A DNA stretch of 64,000 nucleotides, taken from NCBI RefSeq assembly GCF_014189505.1, contig NZ_CP050301.1, positions 937,501-1,001,500 on the forward strand, in the 5' to 3' direction. Positions within the stretch are counted from its first letter, which is position 1, and each line of letters starts with the position of its first letter. Shown here piece by piece: positions 18,864 to 29,632 of the stretch. The notes under the pieces were generated by a model that made no database searches, was not told the DNA's origin, and saw only the letters and a program-made list of their open reading frames with translations. The DNA comes from Phyllobacterium sp. 628. Its GTDB lineage: Bacteria; Pseudomonadota; Alphaproteobacteria; Rhizobiales; Rhizobiaceae. A program made the translations under genes and the position numbers.

Positions 18864-19111
18864 ATGGCTAGCATGACAATCCGAAATCTGGACGAACAAT
18901 TGAAGACAAGGTTGCGTGTTCAGGCGGCGCAGCATGGCAAATCCATGGAAGATGAGGCACGCGATATCTTGCGGGCAGCTCTCTCAAGAGAACCGGCTGT
19001 ACCTGCCAATCTTGCCGATGCAATTCATAATCGCTTCAAACCCTTAGGGGGGTTATCCTGCCCGTGGCACCGCGCGAAGCTGCCCGTAATCCCGTTGATT
19101 TCAGCGAATGA
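18864..19111 (+). pseudogene. FitA/VapB-type antitoxin with apparent frameshift
   Basis: The first 60 residues form a ribbon-helix-helix antitoxin: MTIRNLDEQLKTRLRVQAA, then HGKSMEDEARDILRAAL. ATG 18864 has GGAG six bases upstream. The normal C-terminal tail is encoded one frame over: after PLGG the reading VILPVAPREAARNPVDFSE ends at TGA 19109-19111, which overlaps the toxin ATG as in intact pairs. In the actual frame, a run of six G (19047-19052) leads instead into an unrelated 34-residue tail ending at 19154. One missing G explains it. It could be a real mutation, a sequencing error in a homopolymer, or a slippage site. Confidence 0.75.
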
Positions 19112-19524
19112 TTATCCTCGATACAAATGTCATTTCGGAAATGATGAAGCCTGAACCCGACATGCGGGTTGCGCAATGGCTTGCCGAACAACCCGTGGTG
19201 TCACTGTTCACCACTACAATCACACAGGCGGAAATTTTATACGGCCTGTCGCTGCTTTCGGAAGGAAAACGTAAAGACGCTTTGGCAGACATGGCCCGCC
19301 TTATGTTCAGTGATGATTTCGCTGACCGCATTCTGCCATTCGATGGTTCGGCCGCAGCAGTCTATCCCGTAATCTTTTTAGAGAGACGCCGGGCAGGTAA
19401 ATCTATCAGCCAGTTCGATGCACAGATCGCTGCAATTGTGAAATCCAGGGGTGCAAAGCTGGCAACGCGAAATGTAAAGGATTTTGCTGATTGCGGACTG
19501 GATATTGTCAACCCGTGGTCGTGA
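19108..19524 (+). CDS. PIN-domain toxin, FitB/VapC family ribonuclease
   Basis: A 138-residue PIN nuclease. The acidic active site is visible: D5 in MIILDTNVISE, Glu in TITQAEILYGLSLL (about residue 42), Asp in SISQFDAQIAAI (about 104) and the Asn/Asp pair in LATRNVKDF. Such toxins cleave tRNA or rRNA when not bound by their antitoxin. The start overlaps the ancestral antitoxin stop by ATGA. The toxin frame is complete, while its partner has lost its normal C-terminal tail, the part that usually contacts the toxin. Either the toxin is tolerated or the antitoxin defect is not real. Confidence 0.9.
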   Translation: MIILDTNVISEMMKPEPDMRVAQWLAEQPVVSLFTTTITQAEILYGLSLLSEGKRKDALADMARLMFSDDFADRILPFDGSAAAVYPVIFLERRRAGKSISQFDAQIAAIVKSRGAKLATRNVKDFADCGLDIVNPWS

Positions 19525-19554
19525 GCCTTGCCGGAATAGTTCCATCCCACAAAC

Positions 19555-19581
19555 AAAAAGGCCGCATCGAGCGGCCTTTTT
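19555..19581. terminator. Bidirectional terminator between toxin and nfuA
   Basis: AAAAAGGCCGC, loop ATCGA, GCGGCCTTTTT: a perfect 11-bp stem with A and T tracts on both sides. It serves both the plus-strand toxin gene and the convergent minus-strand gene. Confidence 0.9.
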
Positions 19582-19603
19582 CATATCAATATTTGACAGC
19601 GGT

Positions 19604-20182
19604 TCAGATCGCTTCGACCTGCTGAACTTCCGGCACAAAATGCTTCAGAAGGTTCTGGATACCGTGCTTCAACGTTGCCGTTGACGACGGGCAGCCGGAG
19701 CAGGCGCCTTTCATGTGCAGATAAACAGTGCCGTTTTCAAAGCCACGGAAGGTGATGTCTCCGCCGTCCTGCGCCACAGCAGGGCGCACGCGCGTCTCCA
19801 GCAGTTCCTTGATCGTATCAACGATTTCGGTATCGGCTGTGTCAAAGAATTCGCCGTCACCTTCCAGCTGGGCCGTCGCGGCAATGGATGTCGCACTGGC
19901 CATCACCGGTGCGCCGGACATGAAGTGTTCCATGATCGCGCCGAGAATGGCTGGCTTCAAATGCTGCCATTCGGGGCCTTCCGCCTTGGTGACGGTGACA
20001 AAATCGTAACCGAAGAACACGCCGGTTACTCCGGGCACGACGAAGATTTTGGCCGCAAGCAGAGAAGCTTCCGAAGCAGTTGCCGCATCACGGAAATCAG
20101 CGGTGCCTTCCTCAAGCACAACCTTGCCGGGCAGGAATTTCAAGGTCGCCGGGTTGGGCGTCGCTTCGGTCTGAATGAACAT
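19604..20182 (-). CDS. nfuA: NfuA/NifU-like iron-sulfur scaffold protein
   Basis: A 192-residue Fe-S carrier of the rhizobial/mitochondrial Nfu type. The N-terminal Nfu domain opens with MFIQTEATPNPATLKFLPG. The C-terminal NifU domain starts near residue 120 and holds AQDGGDITFRGF and the cluster-binding CSGC at C161 and C164. It delivers 4Fe-4S clusters to client proteins. It is a single gene, converging on the toxin gene through a bidirectional terminator. Confidence 0.95.
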   Translation of the reverse strand: MFIQTEATPNPATLKFLPGKVVLEEGTADFRDAATASEASLLAAKIFVVPGVTGVFFGYDFVTVTKAEGPEWQHLKPAILGAIMEHFMSGAPVMASATSIAATAQLEGDGEFFDTADTEIVDTIKELLETRVRPAVAQDGGDITFRGFENGTVYLHMKGACSGCPSSTATLKHGIQNLLKHFVPEVQQVEAI

Positions 20183-20280
20183 GGCGGATCTCGCGTGTCT
20201 AGTTTAGAATTGTTCAAAGGCATATAGGCCTTTCGGCCATTCTCTTCAAGGCAAGACTGTATCACGGTTTCAAGATGCAA

Positions 20281-20769
20281 TCACGTGATCGCGTCAATAT
20301 CCTCGTTCGAAAGATTGTAAGGCACGACAGTGACGGGAATGGAGAAGGATTCGCGCCCGGCCAGTGCTTGTACCAGTGGGCCAGGGCCATCTTTGCCGGA
20401 GCCCGCCGCCAGAACCAGAATGGCAATGTCCTGATCTTCCTCGATCAGCTTCTGAATCTGCTCGGAGGTGATGCCTTCGCGCACGACCAGTTCGGATTCG
20501 ATATTGATAGTCTCCCGCACCGAGGCGGCAGATTTATTCAATGTCGAATGCGCCCGCTCTTCCGCCTCGGCACGCATGATCTGCTCGACACCGAGAAATT
20601 GCTGGAAATCAGCGGAATCGATGACAAAAAGCAGCACCAGCACGCCATTGGTCGTCTTGGCACGGCGGGAGGCATAGGCAACCGCCCGCTCGCATTCCGG
20701 CGTTTCATCGATAACCGCCAGAAATTTCCGGCGGTGGCCAGCTTCGCGGCTGAGACGTCTTGATACCAT
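20281..20769 (-). CDS. Universal stress protein family (UspA)
   Basis: A 162-residue Usp domain protein. The first strand KFLAVIDETPECERAVAYA and the last strand IPVTVVPYNLS fit the fold. The ATP loop GxxGxG(S/T) of ATP-binding members is present only in altered form, AGSGKDGPGP, so nucleotide binding is uncertain. The nearest minus-strand neighbour upstream is trpS, 27 bases away, and the two may be co-transcribed. Its specific function is unknown. Confidence 0.85.
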   Translation of the reverse strand: MVSRRLSREAGHRRKFLAVIDETPECERAVAYASRRAKTTNGVLVLLFVIDSADFQQFLGVEQIMRAEAEERAHSTLNKSAASVRETINIESELVVREGITSEQIQKLIEEDQDIAILVLAAGSGKDGPGPLVQALAGRESFSIPVTVVPYNLSNEDIDAIT

Positions 20770-20796
20770 CAGTTCAACCTGTCCTGACTGTTGATC

Positions 20797-21876
20797 CTAG
20801 TCCTGCAAAAAACCGACAATATCACGCACATTGCGCATCGTCTTCTCTGCCAATACACCGGCGCGCTCGCCGCCATCCCGAAGGACAGCATCGATATAGG
20901 TTGTGTCAGCCGAAAGACGGCGCATCTCACTGGCAATCGGTGCAAGCTTGGCCACGGCAAGGTCGGCAAGCGCGGGCTTGAACACGGAAAACTGCTGGCC
21001 GCCGAAATCGCGGACAACACTTTCCTTGTCCGTATCGGTGAGCGCCGCATAGATGCCGACGAGGTTGTCTGCTTCCGGGCGTTCGCTCAAGCCTTCGATA
21101 TCGGATGGCAAAGGTTCGGAGTCGGTCTTTGCCTTGCGGATTTTCTTGGAGATCGTGTCTTCATCATCGGTCAAGTTGATGCGTGAAAGATCGGACGGAT
21201 CGGATTTCGACATCTTCTTGGTGCCATCGCGCAGGCTCATGACGCGCGCGGCCGGTCCACCGATAACAGGTTCGGTCAGCGGGAAGAAGCTCTGGATCGT
21301 TTCGTCACCGGACTGTGTCTCGACACCAAGGCCCAGTTCCGCAATGCGATCGGAAAAATCAGTGTTGAACTTCTGTGCGATATCGCGTGTCAGCTCCAGA
21401 TGCTGCTTTTGATCTTCACCGACCGGCACATGCGTGGCGCGGTAGACAAGAATATCGGCAGCCATCAGGTTAGGATAGGCGAAGAGGCCAACGGACGCGT
21501 TCTCACGGTCTTTGCCTGCCTTGTCCTTGAACTGGGTCATGCGGTTCAGCCAGCCCATGCGGGCAATGCAGTTGAAAACCCAGGCAAGCTCGGCATGCTG
21601 GCGCACGCGGCTCTGGTTGAAGACAATATGTTTCTTGGCATCGATACCGGCAGCAAGGAACGCGGCAGTGACTTCGCGCGTGTTGCGCTGCAGTTCCGCC
21701 GGGCCGCCCCAGACTGAAACAGCCTGCGTGATGGCGTGCTGGTCAACCACGCAATAAATGCAATTGTTGTTTTCCTGCAAGGCAACCCAACGCCGCACCG
21801 CTCCCAGATAATTGCCGAGATGCAGATTACCGGTTGGCTGGACACCGGAAAAGACGAGCGGCTCAAACGTGCTCAT
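20797..21876 (-). CDS. trpS: Tryptophanyl-tRNA synthetase
   Basis: A 359-residue class I aminoacyl-tRNA synthetase charging tRNA-Trp. The HIGH-type motif lies in [18 protein letters not shown] (residues 8-25) and the KMSKS loop in [12 protein letters not shown] (about 216-227). DQHAIT and the length agree with bacterial TrpS. A GC-rich hairpin without T-tract (21900-21920) lies just upstream. An upstream murJ-trpS relation is possible but separated by a decayed gene. Confidence 0.96.
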   Translation of the reverse strand: MSTFEPLVFSGVQPTGNLHLGNYLGAVRRWVALQENNNCIYCVVDQHAITQAVSVWGGPAELQRNTREVTAAFLAAGIDAKKHIVFNQSRVRQHAELAWVFNCIARMGWLNRMTQFKDKAGKDRENASVGLFAYPNLMAADILVYRATHVPVGEDQKQHLELTRDIAQKFNTDFSDRIAELGLGVETQSGDETIQSFFPLTEPVIGGPAARVMSLRDGTKKMSKSDPSDLSRINLTDDEDTISKKIRKAKTDSEPLPSDIEGLSERPEADNLVGIYAALTDTDKESVVRDFGGQQFSVFKPALADLAVAKLAPIASEMRRLSADTTYIDAVLRDGGERAGVLAEKTMRNVRDIVGFLQD

Positions 21877-21986
21877 GAACAGTCCTTGATCATTCGGGGA
21901 TCGGGCCGCTGAGGCCCGATGGCAATGGAGAGGAGGTTTTGGCAGACGAGGCCGCGCTATTCAAGCCCTATTGACCCTTTGCAGGT

Positions 21987-22210
21987 CTATTTGAGCTGCA
22001 GCAGGTCCCAGACATTGCCGTAGAGATCTTCAAAGATCGCCACGGTGCCATAGGCCTCATGCCGCGGCTCTTCGAGAAAATGCACGCCGGCATTCTGCAT
22101 GGTGGCATGGTCCTTGGCAAAAGCGAAAAACCCATTGTCTTTGTATACCACGCGATTGCCTCGTCGTAGTCGCGCACGACGAGTGTGATCATACCGATAT
22201 GACGGCTCAT
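21987..22210 (-). pseudogene. Decayed VOC/glyoxalase-family gene with internal deletion
   Basis: The first 24 codons read MSRHIGMITLVVRDYDEAIA then WYTK, the usual start of a vicinal-oxygen-chelate protein, and continue briefly as TMGFSLL. The C-terminal half is found one frame over: AKDHATMQNAGVHFLEEPRH, then EAYGTVAIFEDLYGNVWDLL, ending at TAG 21987. Intact relatives have about 45 further residues between these parts. An internal deletion plus frame change therefore leaves a truncated 80-residue frame of no expected function. The start overlaps the murJ stop (ATGA), so the intact gene was once coupled to murJ. Confidence 0.8.
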
Positions 22211-23805
22211 GCTGCTGGGTCCTCCGGTGGCGGTGCGGGCGTTTTCGCCCCGCGTTTAACGTTGCGGCGGATCATGCCGAAGCTCGCACCACCAGTTGCA
22301 AATGCCAGGGCAAAATAAACAATCATGGACAGGATAATCAAGCCAAAGACGACGGGAGCCTGAACATGCGCCGGTGTGTGCGAGGCGAGATAGGGTGCTG
22401 CCCATTGGATGGCGTAGTACAAGGCAAAACCCATGGCAGCCGCGGAGAAAATCAGGCGCGGAATACGCGTCAGCAGTGGAATGTCACGCCCCCAATGGCC
22501 GCGCCACAGAAGGGTTGCAAACAGAAGAATCGCATTGACCCAGCCCGCAGTCACTTCCGCCGTTGCAATACCGGTTTCTGCCATCAACGGAAACAACATC
22601 AACGCCATACTGACATTGATGACAACAGAGACAGCCGCGTAGATCATTGGGGTCTTGGTGTCTTCCCGGGCAAAGAAACCGGGGATGAAAGCCTTGATCA
22701 GGACGAAGGCGGGCAGGCCCAGCCCGTAAACTGCCAGAATATTCGAAACGCGCCGGGTTGAATCTGCTGTGAATTCGCCGCGTTCAAGCAGAAGCCGGAT
22801 GATCGGTTCGGACATCACCAGAAGCGCGGCGGCGGCGGGCAATGTCAGGAACAGGATGAATTCGACCGAGCGGTTCTGCAGGCTTCCAGCTTCCTTCATA
22901 TTGCCCGAACGCAGCGCCCGGGCCAGTTCCGGCAACAGCACTGTGGCAACCGCAATACCGACGACGCCGAGCGGCAATTGGTAGACGCGGTCCGCATTGG
23001 CAAGAGAAGTCACGGCGCCTTCGCGGCCGGAAGCAATGTTTGTATTGATCAGAAGATTGATCTGGGTGATGCCGCCCGTAATCGCGGCGGGGAGAGCAAG
23101 CACAAGCAGACGCCGGACATTCGGCGTGAAATGCGGCAACCGGAAGCCGATGGAAATGCCCGCATTGCGCACGGCGAACCAGACGATCGCCAATTGCACC
23201 AGACCGGCAGCCATCACGCCCCACGACAGGCCATAGCCGATCTTGATGCCATCATGCCCCTTGTACCAGGCATAGGCGAGCACACCGATCAGGATGACGT
23301 TGAGAAAAACCGGTGCGACCGCTGCCGCGAAATAGCGATGCAGCGAATTCAGCATGCCGCTCATCATCGCCGCCAGCGACATGCAGGCGAGATAGGGGAA
23401 CATGATGATGGCCATCGACACCGTATTGCCGAACTTCACCGGGTCATCCATGAAGCCTGGCGCGATCACCGTGCGAACGATCAGCGGCATTGATAGTTCC
23501 ATCAGGATGGTCAGCGCCATCAGGACAGTGAAGAGGACGCCAAATACTTCTTCTGAGAAGCGTTTCGCGCCCTCCATGCCATTGGCTTCGATTTCCTTGG
23601 CAAACAGCGGCACGAAGGCGGCATTGAATGCGCCTTCGGCAAACAGCCGCCGGAATGTATTGGGAAAGCGGAAAGCCGCGTTGAACGCATCGGCGACAGG
23701 TCCGGTACCCAGAGCCGCAGCCATCAGCATTTCGCGTGTCAGGCCGAATACGCGGCTCATCAAGGTGCCGGAAGCGACCGTCGCGAACTTTTTGACCAGA
23801 CTCAT
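22207..23805 (-). CDS. murJ: Lipid II flippase MurJ (MviN)
   Basis: A 532-residue polytopic inner-membrane protein with about 14 hydrophobic segments. It moves lipid II to the periplasmic face for murein synthesis. The N-terminal MSLVKKFATVASGTLMSRVFG, then REMLMAAALGTGPVADAF with the conserved Arg, and RRLFAEGAFNAAFVPLF are diagnostic. ATG 23805 was chosen on family grounds; the frame extends to 24009, but the extra residues overlap glnD and look like shadow coding. It follows glnD by 37 bases and belongs to the same minus-strand unit. Confidence 0.95.
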   Translation of the reverse strand: MSLVKKFATVASGTLMSRVFGLTREMLMAAALGTGPVADAFNAAFRFPNTFRRLFAEGAFNAAFVPLFAKEIEANGMEGAKRFSEEVFGVLFTVLMALTILMELSMPLIVRTVIAPGFMDDPVKFGNTVSMAIIMFPYLACMSLAAMMSGMLNSLHRYFAAAVAPVFLNVILIGVLAYAWYKGHDGIKIGYGLSWGVMAAGLVQLAIVWFAVRNAGISIGFRLPHFTPNVRRLLVLALPAAITGGITQINLLINTNIASGREGAVTSLANADRVYQLPLGVVGIAVATVLLPELARALRSGNMKEAGSLQNRSVEFILFLTLPAAAALLVMSEPIIRLLLERGEFTADSTRRVSNILAVYGLGLPAFVLIKAFIPGFFAREDTKTPMIYAAVSVVINVSMALMLFPLMAETGIATAEVTAGWVNAILLFATLLWRGHWGRDIPLLTRIPRLIFSAAAMGFALYYAIQWAAPYLASHTPAHVQAPVVFGLIILSMIVYFALAFATGGASFGMIRRNVKRGAKTPAPPPEDPAA

Positions 23806-23842
23806 ATCTGTTTCAAATCCCGGAAATTCATGGGTACTGAAC

Positions 23843-26653
23843 CTATTCTGCCGACAAAAGGAAGTTTTGCCGCTGCGGTTGTGCCGTGGTGATGTCGCCT
23901 TCGCCGAACAGGGCGAGCATTTTCTTGCGGATGCGGGTTTGCCGGGCACCATTGGTGATCTGATGGCCAACGAGATCGGTGACATAAAACACGTCGATGA
24001 CCTTTTCACCGAATGTCGTCACATGAGCCGAGGCAATATCAAGCGACAGATCGGAAATAACGCCGGTGATCTCGGAAAGCAGCCCCGGACGATCGAGACC
24101 TTCCACCTCGATGACCGTGAACTTGTTTGACAACGTGTTGTTGATCTCGACGCGCGGCGTGATGCGGAAGGCTTTGACCGCGCGTTTTGGTTTGGTCCGC
24201 GATGCCAGCATTTCCGGCAGGTAGGATTTGCCCGAAAGGACATCCTCGATCAGGCGGCCAACCCGTGTGGCGCGGCGGCGCTCGTCGTCGTCGGTCGGAA
24301 ATTCGCGGCTAATCAGGATCGTGTCCAATGCCCGGCCGTCGCTGGTGGTGAAGATTTGCGCATCAACGATGTTGGCACCGGCAGCCGCGCAGGCGCCGGC
24401 AATGATCGACAGCAAACGCGGATGATCCGGCGAAAGCACGGTGATCTCGGTCACACCCTCAAAGTCATGGGTTTTGACCATGGTCGCCAATGTCTTTTCG
24501 GAACTATCGGACTCGCGCACGAAATTGGCGTGGCGAATCTGGTCGTCCAGACTGACCGTCAGAAGATAGTTCTGATAGTGCTGGGCAAGGTAGGCCTGAC
24601 GTTCCACTTGCGGCCACGAAGACAGCGCATGTTCAAGCTGGGCGCGGGCATGGTCGGTGCGTTCCTTGCGCGAGACTTCCGAGAAACCGCCGGTCAGCAT
24701 CAGCTCTGTTTCGTAAAACAATGTGCGCAACAGCTGGCCTTTCCAGCCGTTCCACACACCCGGTCCCACCGCTTTGATGTCGCAGACGGTGAGGATCAGC
24801 AGAAGCTTCATCCGGTCGAGCGTCTGCACGATCTCGGCAAAATCCTCGATGGTCTTGCGGTCGTTCAGATCGCGCGACTGTGCCACCATGCTCATGGTCA
24901 GATGTTCCTGCACCAGCCAGGACACCGTTTCCGTATCGGCTTTCGATAGCCCGAGCCGTGGACAGATGCGTTTGGCGATGCGCGCTCCGGCAAGCGAGTG
25001 ATCTTCCGGGCGTCCCTTGGCGATATCGTGCAATAGCAGCGCCACATAGAGCAGCTTGCGGTCTTTTTTCAGGCTCGGCATGATCTGGTTGGCCAGCGGA
25101 TGCTCATTGCTGAGATCGCCATGGTCAATTTCCGACAATACAGCGATGCAGCGCAGCAAATGCTCGTCGACCGTGTAGTGATGATACATGTTGAACTGCA
25201 TCATCGCGACGACCTTACCAAAATCCGGGATGAATTTACCCAGCACGCCGGATTCATTCATGCGGCGCAGAATGAGCTCCGGATTGCGCGGAGAGGTCAG
25301 AATTTCGAGAAAGAGGCTGTTGGCTTCCGGGTTATCGCGCAGGTCCGCTTTAATCAGCGACAGCGAGCGGGTGACCAGTTGCATGGCGTCAGGATGCAAC
25401 TCGAGGCCGTGTACATCCGCCAGATGAAACAAACGGATGAGATTGACCGGGTCTTTATGGAAAACGCCCTCATTGGCGATGGTGATGCGATGGTTGTCGA
25501 CAACGAAATCATTTGTGCCGGGCAACTTGCGCTTGCGCCGGGAGAACGTGAGAAAAATCCGATTGAAGCCGGGAACGTGCTTTGCCTGCTCTTCTTCCAG
25601 TGCAGCACAGATGATGCGGGTCAGGTCACCCACCTCTTTTGCAACAAGGAAGTAGTGCTTCATGAAGCGCTCGACATCGCGCTGGCCGGGATGGGCGGTA
25701 TAGCCGAGCCGCTGGGCAATCTCGCTCTGAATGTCGAAGGACAACCGCTCTTCTGCCTTGCCGGTGTAGAAATGCATATGGCAGCGCACGGCCCATAGAA
25801 GATCCTCGGCTTTGCGGAAAATATTGTGCTCGGATCGCGACAACACGCCAAGCTTGACCAGTTCGTCACTGGTTTTGACGTGGTAATAGTATTTGGCGAT
25901 CCAGAACAGCGTGTGCAGATCGCGCTGGCCGCCTTTGCCTTCCTTCACATTCGGTTCGACCAGATAGCGGGTTGCACCGGCTTTGCGATGGCGCTCGTTG
26001 CGTTCGGTCAGCTTGGCCTCGATGAAGGCCGGTCCGGTCCCCTTGACGACTTCCGCTTCAAAGCGGCGGATCAGTGTGGTGAAAAGCTCGTCATTGCCGC
26101 AGACATAGCGCGCTTCCAGAATACTGGTGCGGATCGTCATGTCGGCGAGCGACTGGCGAATGGATTCATCGAGATTGCGTGTGGCGTGGCCAACCTTGAG
26201 GCCCATATCCCACAGCATATAGAGAATATACTCGACCACCTGTTCGCCCCAGGGCGTCTGCTTGTAGGGCAGCAGGAACAAGAGATCGATATCGGAACCG
26301 GGAGCAAGCCCGCCGCGTCCGTAGCCGCCGACAGCCACAACGGTCATACGTTCCGCTGAGGACGGATTGACTGAGTGATAGATGTGCGTGATGGCAAAGT
26401 CGTAGAGCGCTGAAATGATCTGGTCCATAAGATAGGACAGGCGCACGGAGCAGCGTGTGCCGCGTCCGTCCTTTTTCAACATCTCTTCGGCAGTCTTGCG
26501 ACCCGAACTGAGTGTCTCTTTGAGGAGCAGCAGCACGTCATTGCGATTGACGGAAGCGGCGCCTTGTTGCTTTGCCGCCTTGACCAAATCTTCAAATTGA
26601 CTGTGAAGTTTGGCCGGACTGACGATCTGTTCCAGTTTAAGGTCTGCGCTCAT
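23843..26653 (-). CDS. glnD: PII uridylyltransferase/uridylyl-removing enzyme
   Basis: A 936-residue nitrogen sensor that adds or removes UMP on PII proteins according to glutamine level. The nucleotidyltransferase motif [20 protein letters not shown] is near residue 90. The HD phosphohydrolase motif [15 protein letters not shown] is near 530. Two ACT domains, opening with [16 protein letters not shown] and [17 protein letters not shown], make up the last 240 residues and bind glutamine. The start ATG 26653 is preferred to a GTG two codons upstream. With rpoN and ptsN elsewhere in the window it belongs to nitrogen control. Confidence 0.96.
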   Translation of the reverse strand: MSADLKLEQIVSPAKLHSQFEDLVKAAKQQGAASVNRNDVLLLLKETLSSGRKTAEEMLKKDGRGTRCSVRLSYLMDQIISALYDFAITHIYHSVNPSSAERMTVVAVGGYGRGGLAPGSDIDLLFLLPYKQTPWGEQVVEYILYMLWDMGLKVGHATRNLDESIRQSLADMTIRTSILEARYVCGNDELFTTLIRRFEAEVVKGTGPAFIEAKLTERNERHRKAGATRYLVEPNVKEGKGGQRDLHTLFWIAKYYYHVKTSDELVKLGVLSRSEHNIFRKAEDLLWAVRCHMHFYTGKAEERLSFDIQSEIAQRLGYTAHPGQRDVERFMKHYFLVAKEVGDLTRIICAALEEEQAKHVPGFNRIFLTFSRRKRKLPGTNDFVVDNHRITIANEGVFHKDPVNLIRLFHLADVHGLELHPDAMQLVTRSLSLIKADLRDNPEANSLFLEILTSPRNPELILRRMNESGVLGKFIPDFGKVVAMMQFNMYHHYTVDEHLLRCIAVLSEIDHGDLSNEHPLANQIMPSLKKDRKLLYVALLLHDIAKGRPEDHSLAGARIAKRICPRLGLSKADTETVSWLVQEHLTMSMVAQSRDLNDRKTIEDFAEIVQTLDRMKLLLILTVCDIKAVGPGVWNGWKGQLLRTLFYETELMLTGGFSEVSRKERTDHARAQLEHALSSWPQVERQAYLAQHYQNYLLTVSLDDQIRHANFVRESDSSEKTLATMVKTHDFEGVTEITVLSPDHPRLLSIIAGACAAAGANIVDAQIFTTSDGRALDTILISREFPTDDDERRRATRVGRLIEDVLSGKSYLPEMLASRTKPKRAVKAFRITPRVEINNTLSNKFTVIEVEGLDRPGLLSEITGVISDLSLDIASAHVTTFGEKVIDVFYVTDLVGHQITNGARQTRIRKKMLALFGEGDITTAQPQRQNFLLSAE

Positions 26654-26764
26654 GAACACGACTTTTTGAATGATGGCCGCACGCTATAGCGTGTATTTGC
26701 TATAAACGAAATGCTTACCTTTGAAGACAGTGTGTCCGCTAGGGACGCAAGCGCCCCTAAGTCT

Positions 26765-29494
26765 TCAGGATGTCGGGTTTGTGGCGAGGCCTTTCAACCG
26801 GTAGAGCGCATCAAGTGCCTCGCGGGGTGTCATCTCGTCAGGGTTGACCGTCGAAAGCGCAGCCAGCAGCGCGCTGTCCTTGCCTTTGACGGGCGCTTTC
26901 ACCTCACGTTTCACTTCCACCGAGAAGAGCGGCAAGTCGTCGATCAGCTTGTCGGCCTTCCCCGATGTCTCGCCGGCTTCCAGCTGGTGAAGAACATCGC
27001 GAGCACGATTGACCACGGCTTCCGGCAAACCGGCCAACCGCGCCACCTGCACGCCGTAAGACCGGTCAGCTGCGCCCTTCGCCACCTCGTGCAGAAACAC
27101 GACGTCCCCGCCCCATTCCTTCACCCGCATGGTCACATTGCTGAGGCGTGTCAGTTTTTCCGACAGCGAGGTCATTTCGTGAAAATGTGTGGCGAAAATC
27201 GCCCGGCACTGGTTCTTCTCGTGCAGATATTCCACGGCGGCCCAGGCAATGGATAATCCGTCGAAGGTGGCCGTGCCACGGCCGATCTCGTCGAGAATAA
27301 CCAGCGAATGGTCACTGGCCCGATTGAGGATGGCAGCCGTTTCGACCATTTCCACCATGAAGGTGGAACGGCCCCGCGCCAGATCATCCGATGCGCCAAC
27401 GCGTGAGAACAGCCGGTCGACAATACCAATATGGGCCGAGCCCGCCGGAACGAACGAACCCATCTGTGCGAGAATGGCAATCAGCGCATTCTGGCGCAGG
27501 AAGGTTGATTTACCGCCCATGTTCGGACCGGTCAGCAGCCAGATCGCGCCCTTGGCTGTTCCCTCGGGCGAGAGATTGCAATCATTGGCAACAAACGGAT
27601 TGGCGGCTTGCCGCCGTAATGACTGTTCGACGACGGGATGGCGGCCGGCAACGATTTCAAATGCAAGGCTGTCATCCACCAGTGGCCGGCAATAGCCTTG
27701 CTCTTCCGCCAAAGCAGCCAAAGATGCGGAAACATCGAGCGCTGCCAGCGCAGCAGCCCCGGCACGGATGGCGTCGGCATTGGCGACAGTTTCGTCTACC
27801 AGGGTGTCGAAAACGCCAAGCTCGATCGCCAGTGCCCGTTCAGCGGCATTGGCAATCTTGGTTTCAAGTTCTGCCAGTTCCGTTGTGGTAAAGCGCATCG
27901 CATTGGCGATGGTCTGGCGATGGATGAATTTGCCCTTGGCCTCGTCCGTATCGGTCATCACGGACGCATTGTTGGCGGTCACTTCGATAAAATAACCCAG
28001 CACGTTGTTGTGTTTGATTTTCAACGAACGGATGCCTGTCAGGTCCATATAGTCGGCCTGCAGTCCGGCGATGATGCGGCGCGAATGGTCGCGCAGTGCG
28101 CGCATTTCATCAAGCTCGGCATTATATCCGGGGCGCACAAAGCCGCCGTCGCGCTTAAGCAGTGGCAACTCATCATCAAGCGCCTGGTCAAGGTGCGTGG
28201 CAAAATCAACGGGCAAAGCACCCAGACAGGCGCGGACAGCCGCTAGTTCCATGGGCAAAATTTCTTTGCTCAGGAACGCTGCGATTTCACCGGCTGCTTC
28301 CAACCCGCGTGCCAGTGCACCGAGATCGCGCGGCCCGCCGCGTCCAACCGCCAGACGTGACAGCGCTCGGGGCATATCCGGCACGCCTTTCAGCGCTTCA
28401 CGTGTCAAATCGGCCAATGATTGACCCGCCAAGAAGCAGGAAACGGAATCAAGCCGCTCGGAAATGGCATCCGGATTGGTCAGGGGGGATGTCAGCCGTT
28501 CCGCCAGAAGCCGCGCCCCACCGCCGGTGACGGTGCGGTCGATGGATTTCAGCAGGCTGCCATCGCGATTACCGGACAAGGTGCGCAGCATTTCAAGATT
28601 GGCGCGGGTGGCTGGATCGATGAAGAGCGTCGATCCTTCCGATTCCCGCTCGGGCCGCATCAGGGGAGGGCGCTCGGCAATCTGGGTTTTTTCCACATAG
28701 GCAATGGCCCCTGAGATAGCGGATAGTTCGGCGCGGGAGAAATTGCCGAAGCCGTCAAGTGTAGCCACATCGAAATAACGCTGGATGCGATTTTCCGCTG
28801 TCGCGCTGTCAAACAGGCTCGGTGGCTGCGGGCTGACGGAACGGCCAATGACGTCAAAGGTTGGACGAAGCTCCGGATCATGAAAAACCGGATCGGCGAC
28901 AATCAGCTCGCGCGGATCGACGCGCAGGATATCGGCTAACAGCCGTGACGGATCAGTCTCGCTGACCCGAAATGTACCGGTGGAAATGTCGATCCATGCC
29001 AGTGCGAACTGGCCCTGTGCCGCACCTTTGACGCGGCCGAGCGTCATCAGATAATTGGCTTCCGATGGATCGAGGAGCTTCTCCTCGGTAATCGTACCGG
29101 GGGTGACAAGTCGCACGACATCGCGCTTGACCACGGATTTCGATCCGCGCTTTCGCGCCTCCGCCGGGTCCTCGATCTGCTCGCACACCGCCACGCGGAA
29201 GCCGCGCATGATCAGCTTGTGCAAATAATCATCCGCTGCATGCACCGGCACGCCGCACATGGGAATGTCATCGCCAAGATGCTTGCCGCGTTTGGTCAGC
29301 GTAATGCCGAGGGCACGGGAAGCCTGTACTGCGTCATCGAAAAACAGCTCGTAGAAATCGCCCATCCGGTAGAACAGCAGACTATCAGGATTCGTCGCCT
29401 TGATTTCGATATACTGCTCCATCATCGGCGTTGGTCGCGCCGAGAGGTCAGCCTCATAGGATGGTGTTTCCGCGGTGAATGGCATGTCGGCCAA
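26765..29494 (-). CDS. mutS: DNA mismatch repair protein MutS
   Basis: A 909-residue mismatch sensor. The N-terminal mismatch-reading motif is in [14 protein letters not shown] (Phe-x-Glu). The ATPase core has Walker [14 protein letters not shown], the ST motif region and Walker [19 protein letters not shown]. The C-terminus ends with the helix-turn-helix dimer region. A strong AGGAG lies six bases before TTG 29494, so TTG is the likelier start; ATG 29485 is the alternative with poorer spacing. It is a single gene, with mutL not nearby. Confidence 0.96.
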   Translation of the reverse strand: MADMPFTAETPSYEADLSARPTPMMEQYIEIKATNPDSLLFYRMGDFYELFFDDAVQASRALGITLTKRGKHLGDDIPMCGVPVHAADDYLHKLIMRGFRVAVCEQIEDPAEARKRGSKSVVKRDVVRLVTPGTITEEKLLDPSEANYLMTLGRVKGAAQGQFALAWIDISTGTFRVSETDPSRLLADILRVDPRELIVADPVFHDPELRPTFDVIGRSVSPQPPSLFDSATAENRIQRYFDVATLDGFGNFSRAELSAISGAIAYVEKTQIAERPPLMRPERESEGSTLFIDPATRANLEMLRTLSGNRDGSLLKSIDRTVTGGGARLLAERLTSPLTNPDAISERLDSVSCFLAGQSLADLTREALKGVPDMPRALSRLAVGRGGPRDLGALARGLEAAGEIAAFLSKEILPMELAAVRACLGALPVDFATHLDQALDDELPLLKRDGGFVRPGYNAELDEMRALRDHSRRIIAGLQADYMDLTGIRSLKIKHNNVLGYFIEVTANNASVMTDTDEAKGKFIHRQTIANAMRFTTTELAELETKIANAAERALAIELGVFDTLVDETVANADAIRAGAAALAALDVSASLAALAEEQGYCRPLVDDSLAFEIVAGRHPVVEQSLRRQAANPFVANDCNLSPEGTAKGAIWLLTGPNMGGKSTFLRQNALIAILAQMGSFVPAGSAHIGIVDRLFSRVGASDDLARGRSTFMVEMVETAAILNRASDHSLVILDEIGRGTATFDGLSIAWAAVEYLHEKNQCRAIFATHFHEMTSLSEKLTRLSNVTMRVKEWGGDVVFLHEVAKGAADRSYGVQVARLAGLPEAVVNRARDVLHQLEAGETSGKADKLIDDLPLFSVEVKREVKAPVKGKDSALLAALSTVNPDEMTPREALDALYRLKGLATNPTS

Positions 29495-29632
29495 GACGTT
29501 CTCCTGATTTTGACCGATTCCGATCAGAAGACCAATCTAAGCGCTATCGAAAACTTTACACACCTTACCCGAACATCATCGGTGGTTTTCTCCACAGATG
29601 ATGTTGCTCAGACTTGAAGCAAAGGCCGAATT

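Noticed and set aside
23806..24009. N-terminal extension of the MurJ frame
   Set aside because: The extra 68 residues overlap the glnD 3' end and are Cys/Ser/Arg-rich shadow coding; MSLVKKF is the family start.
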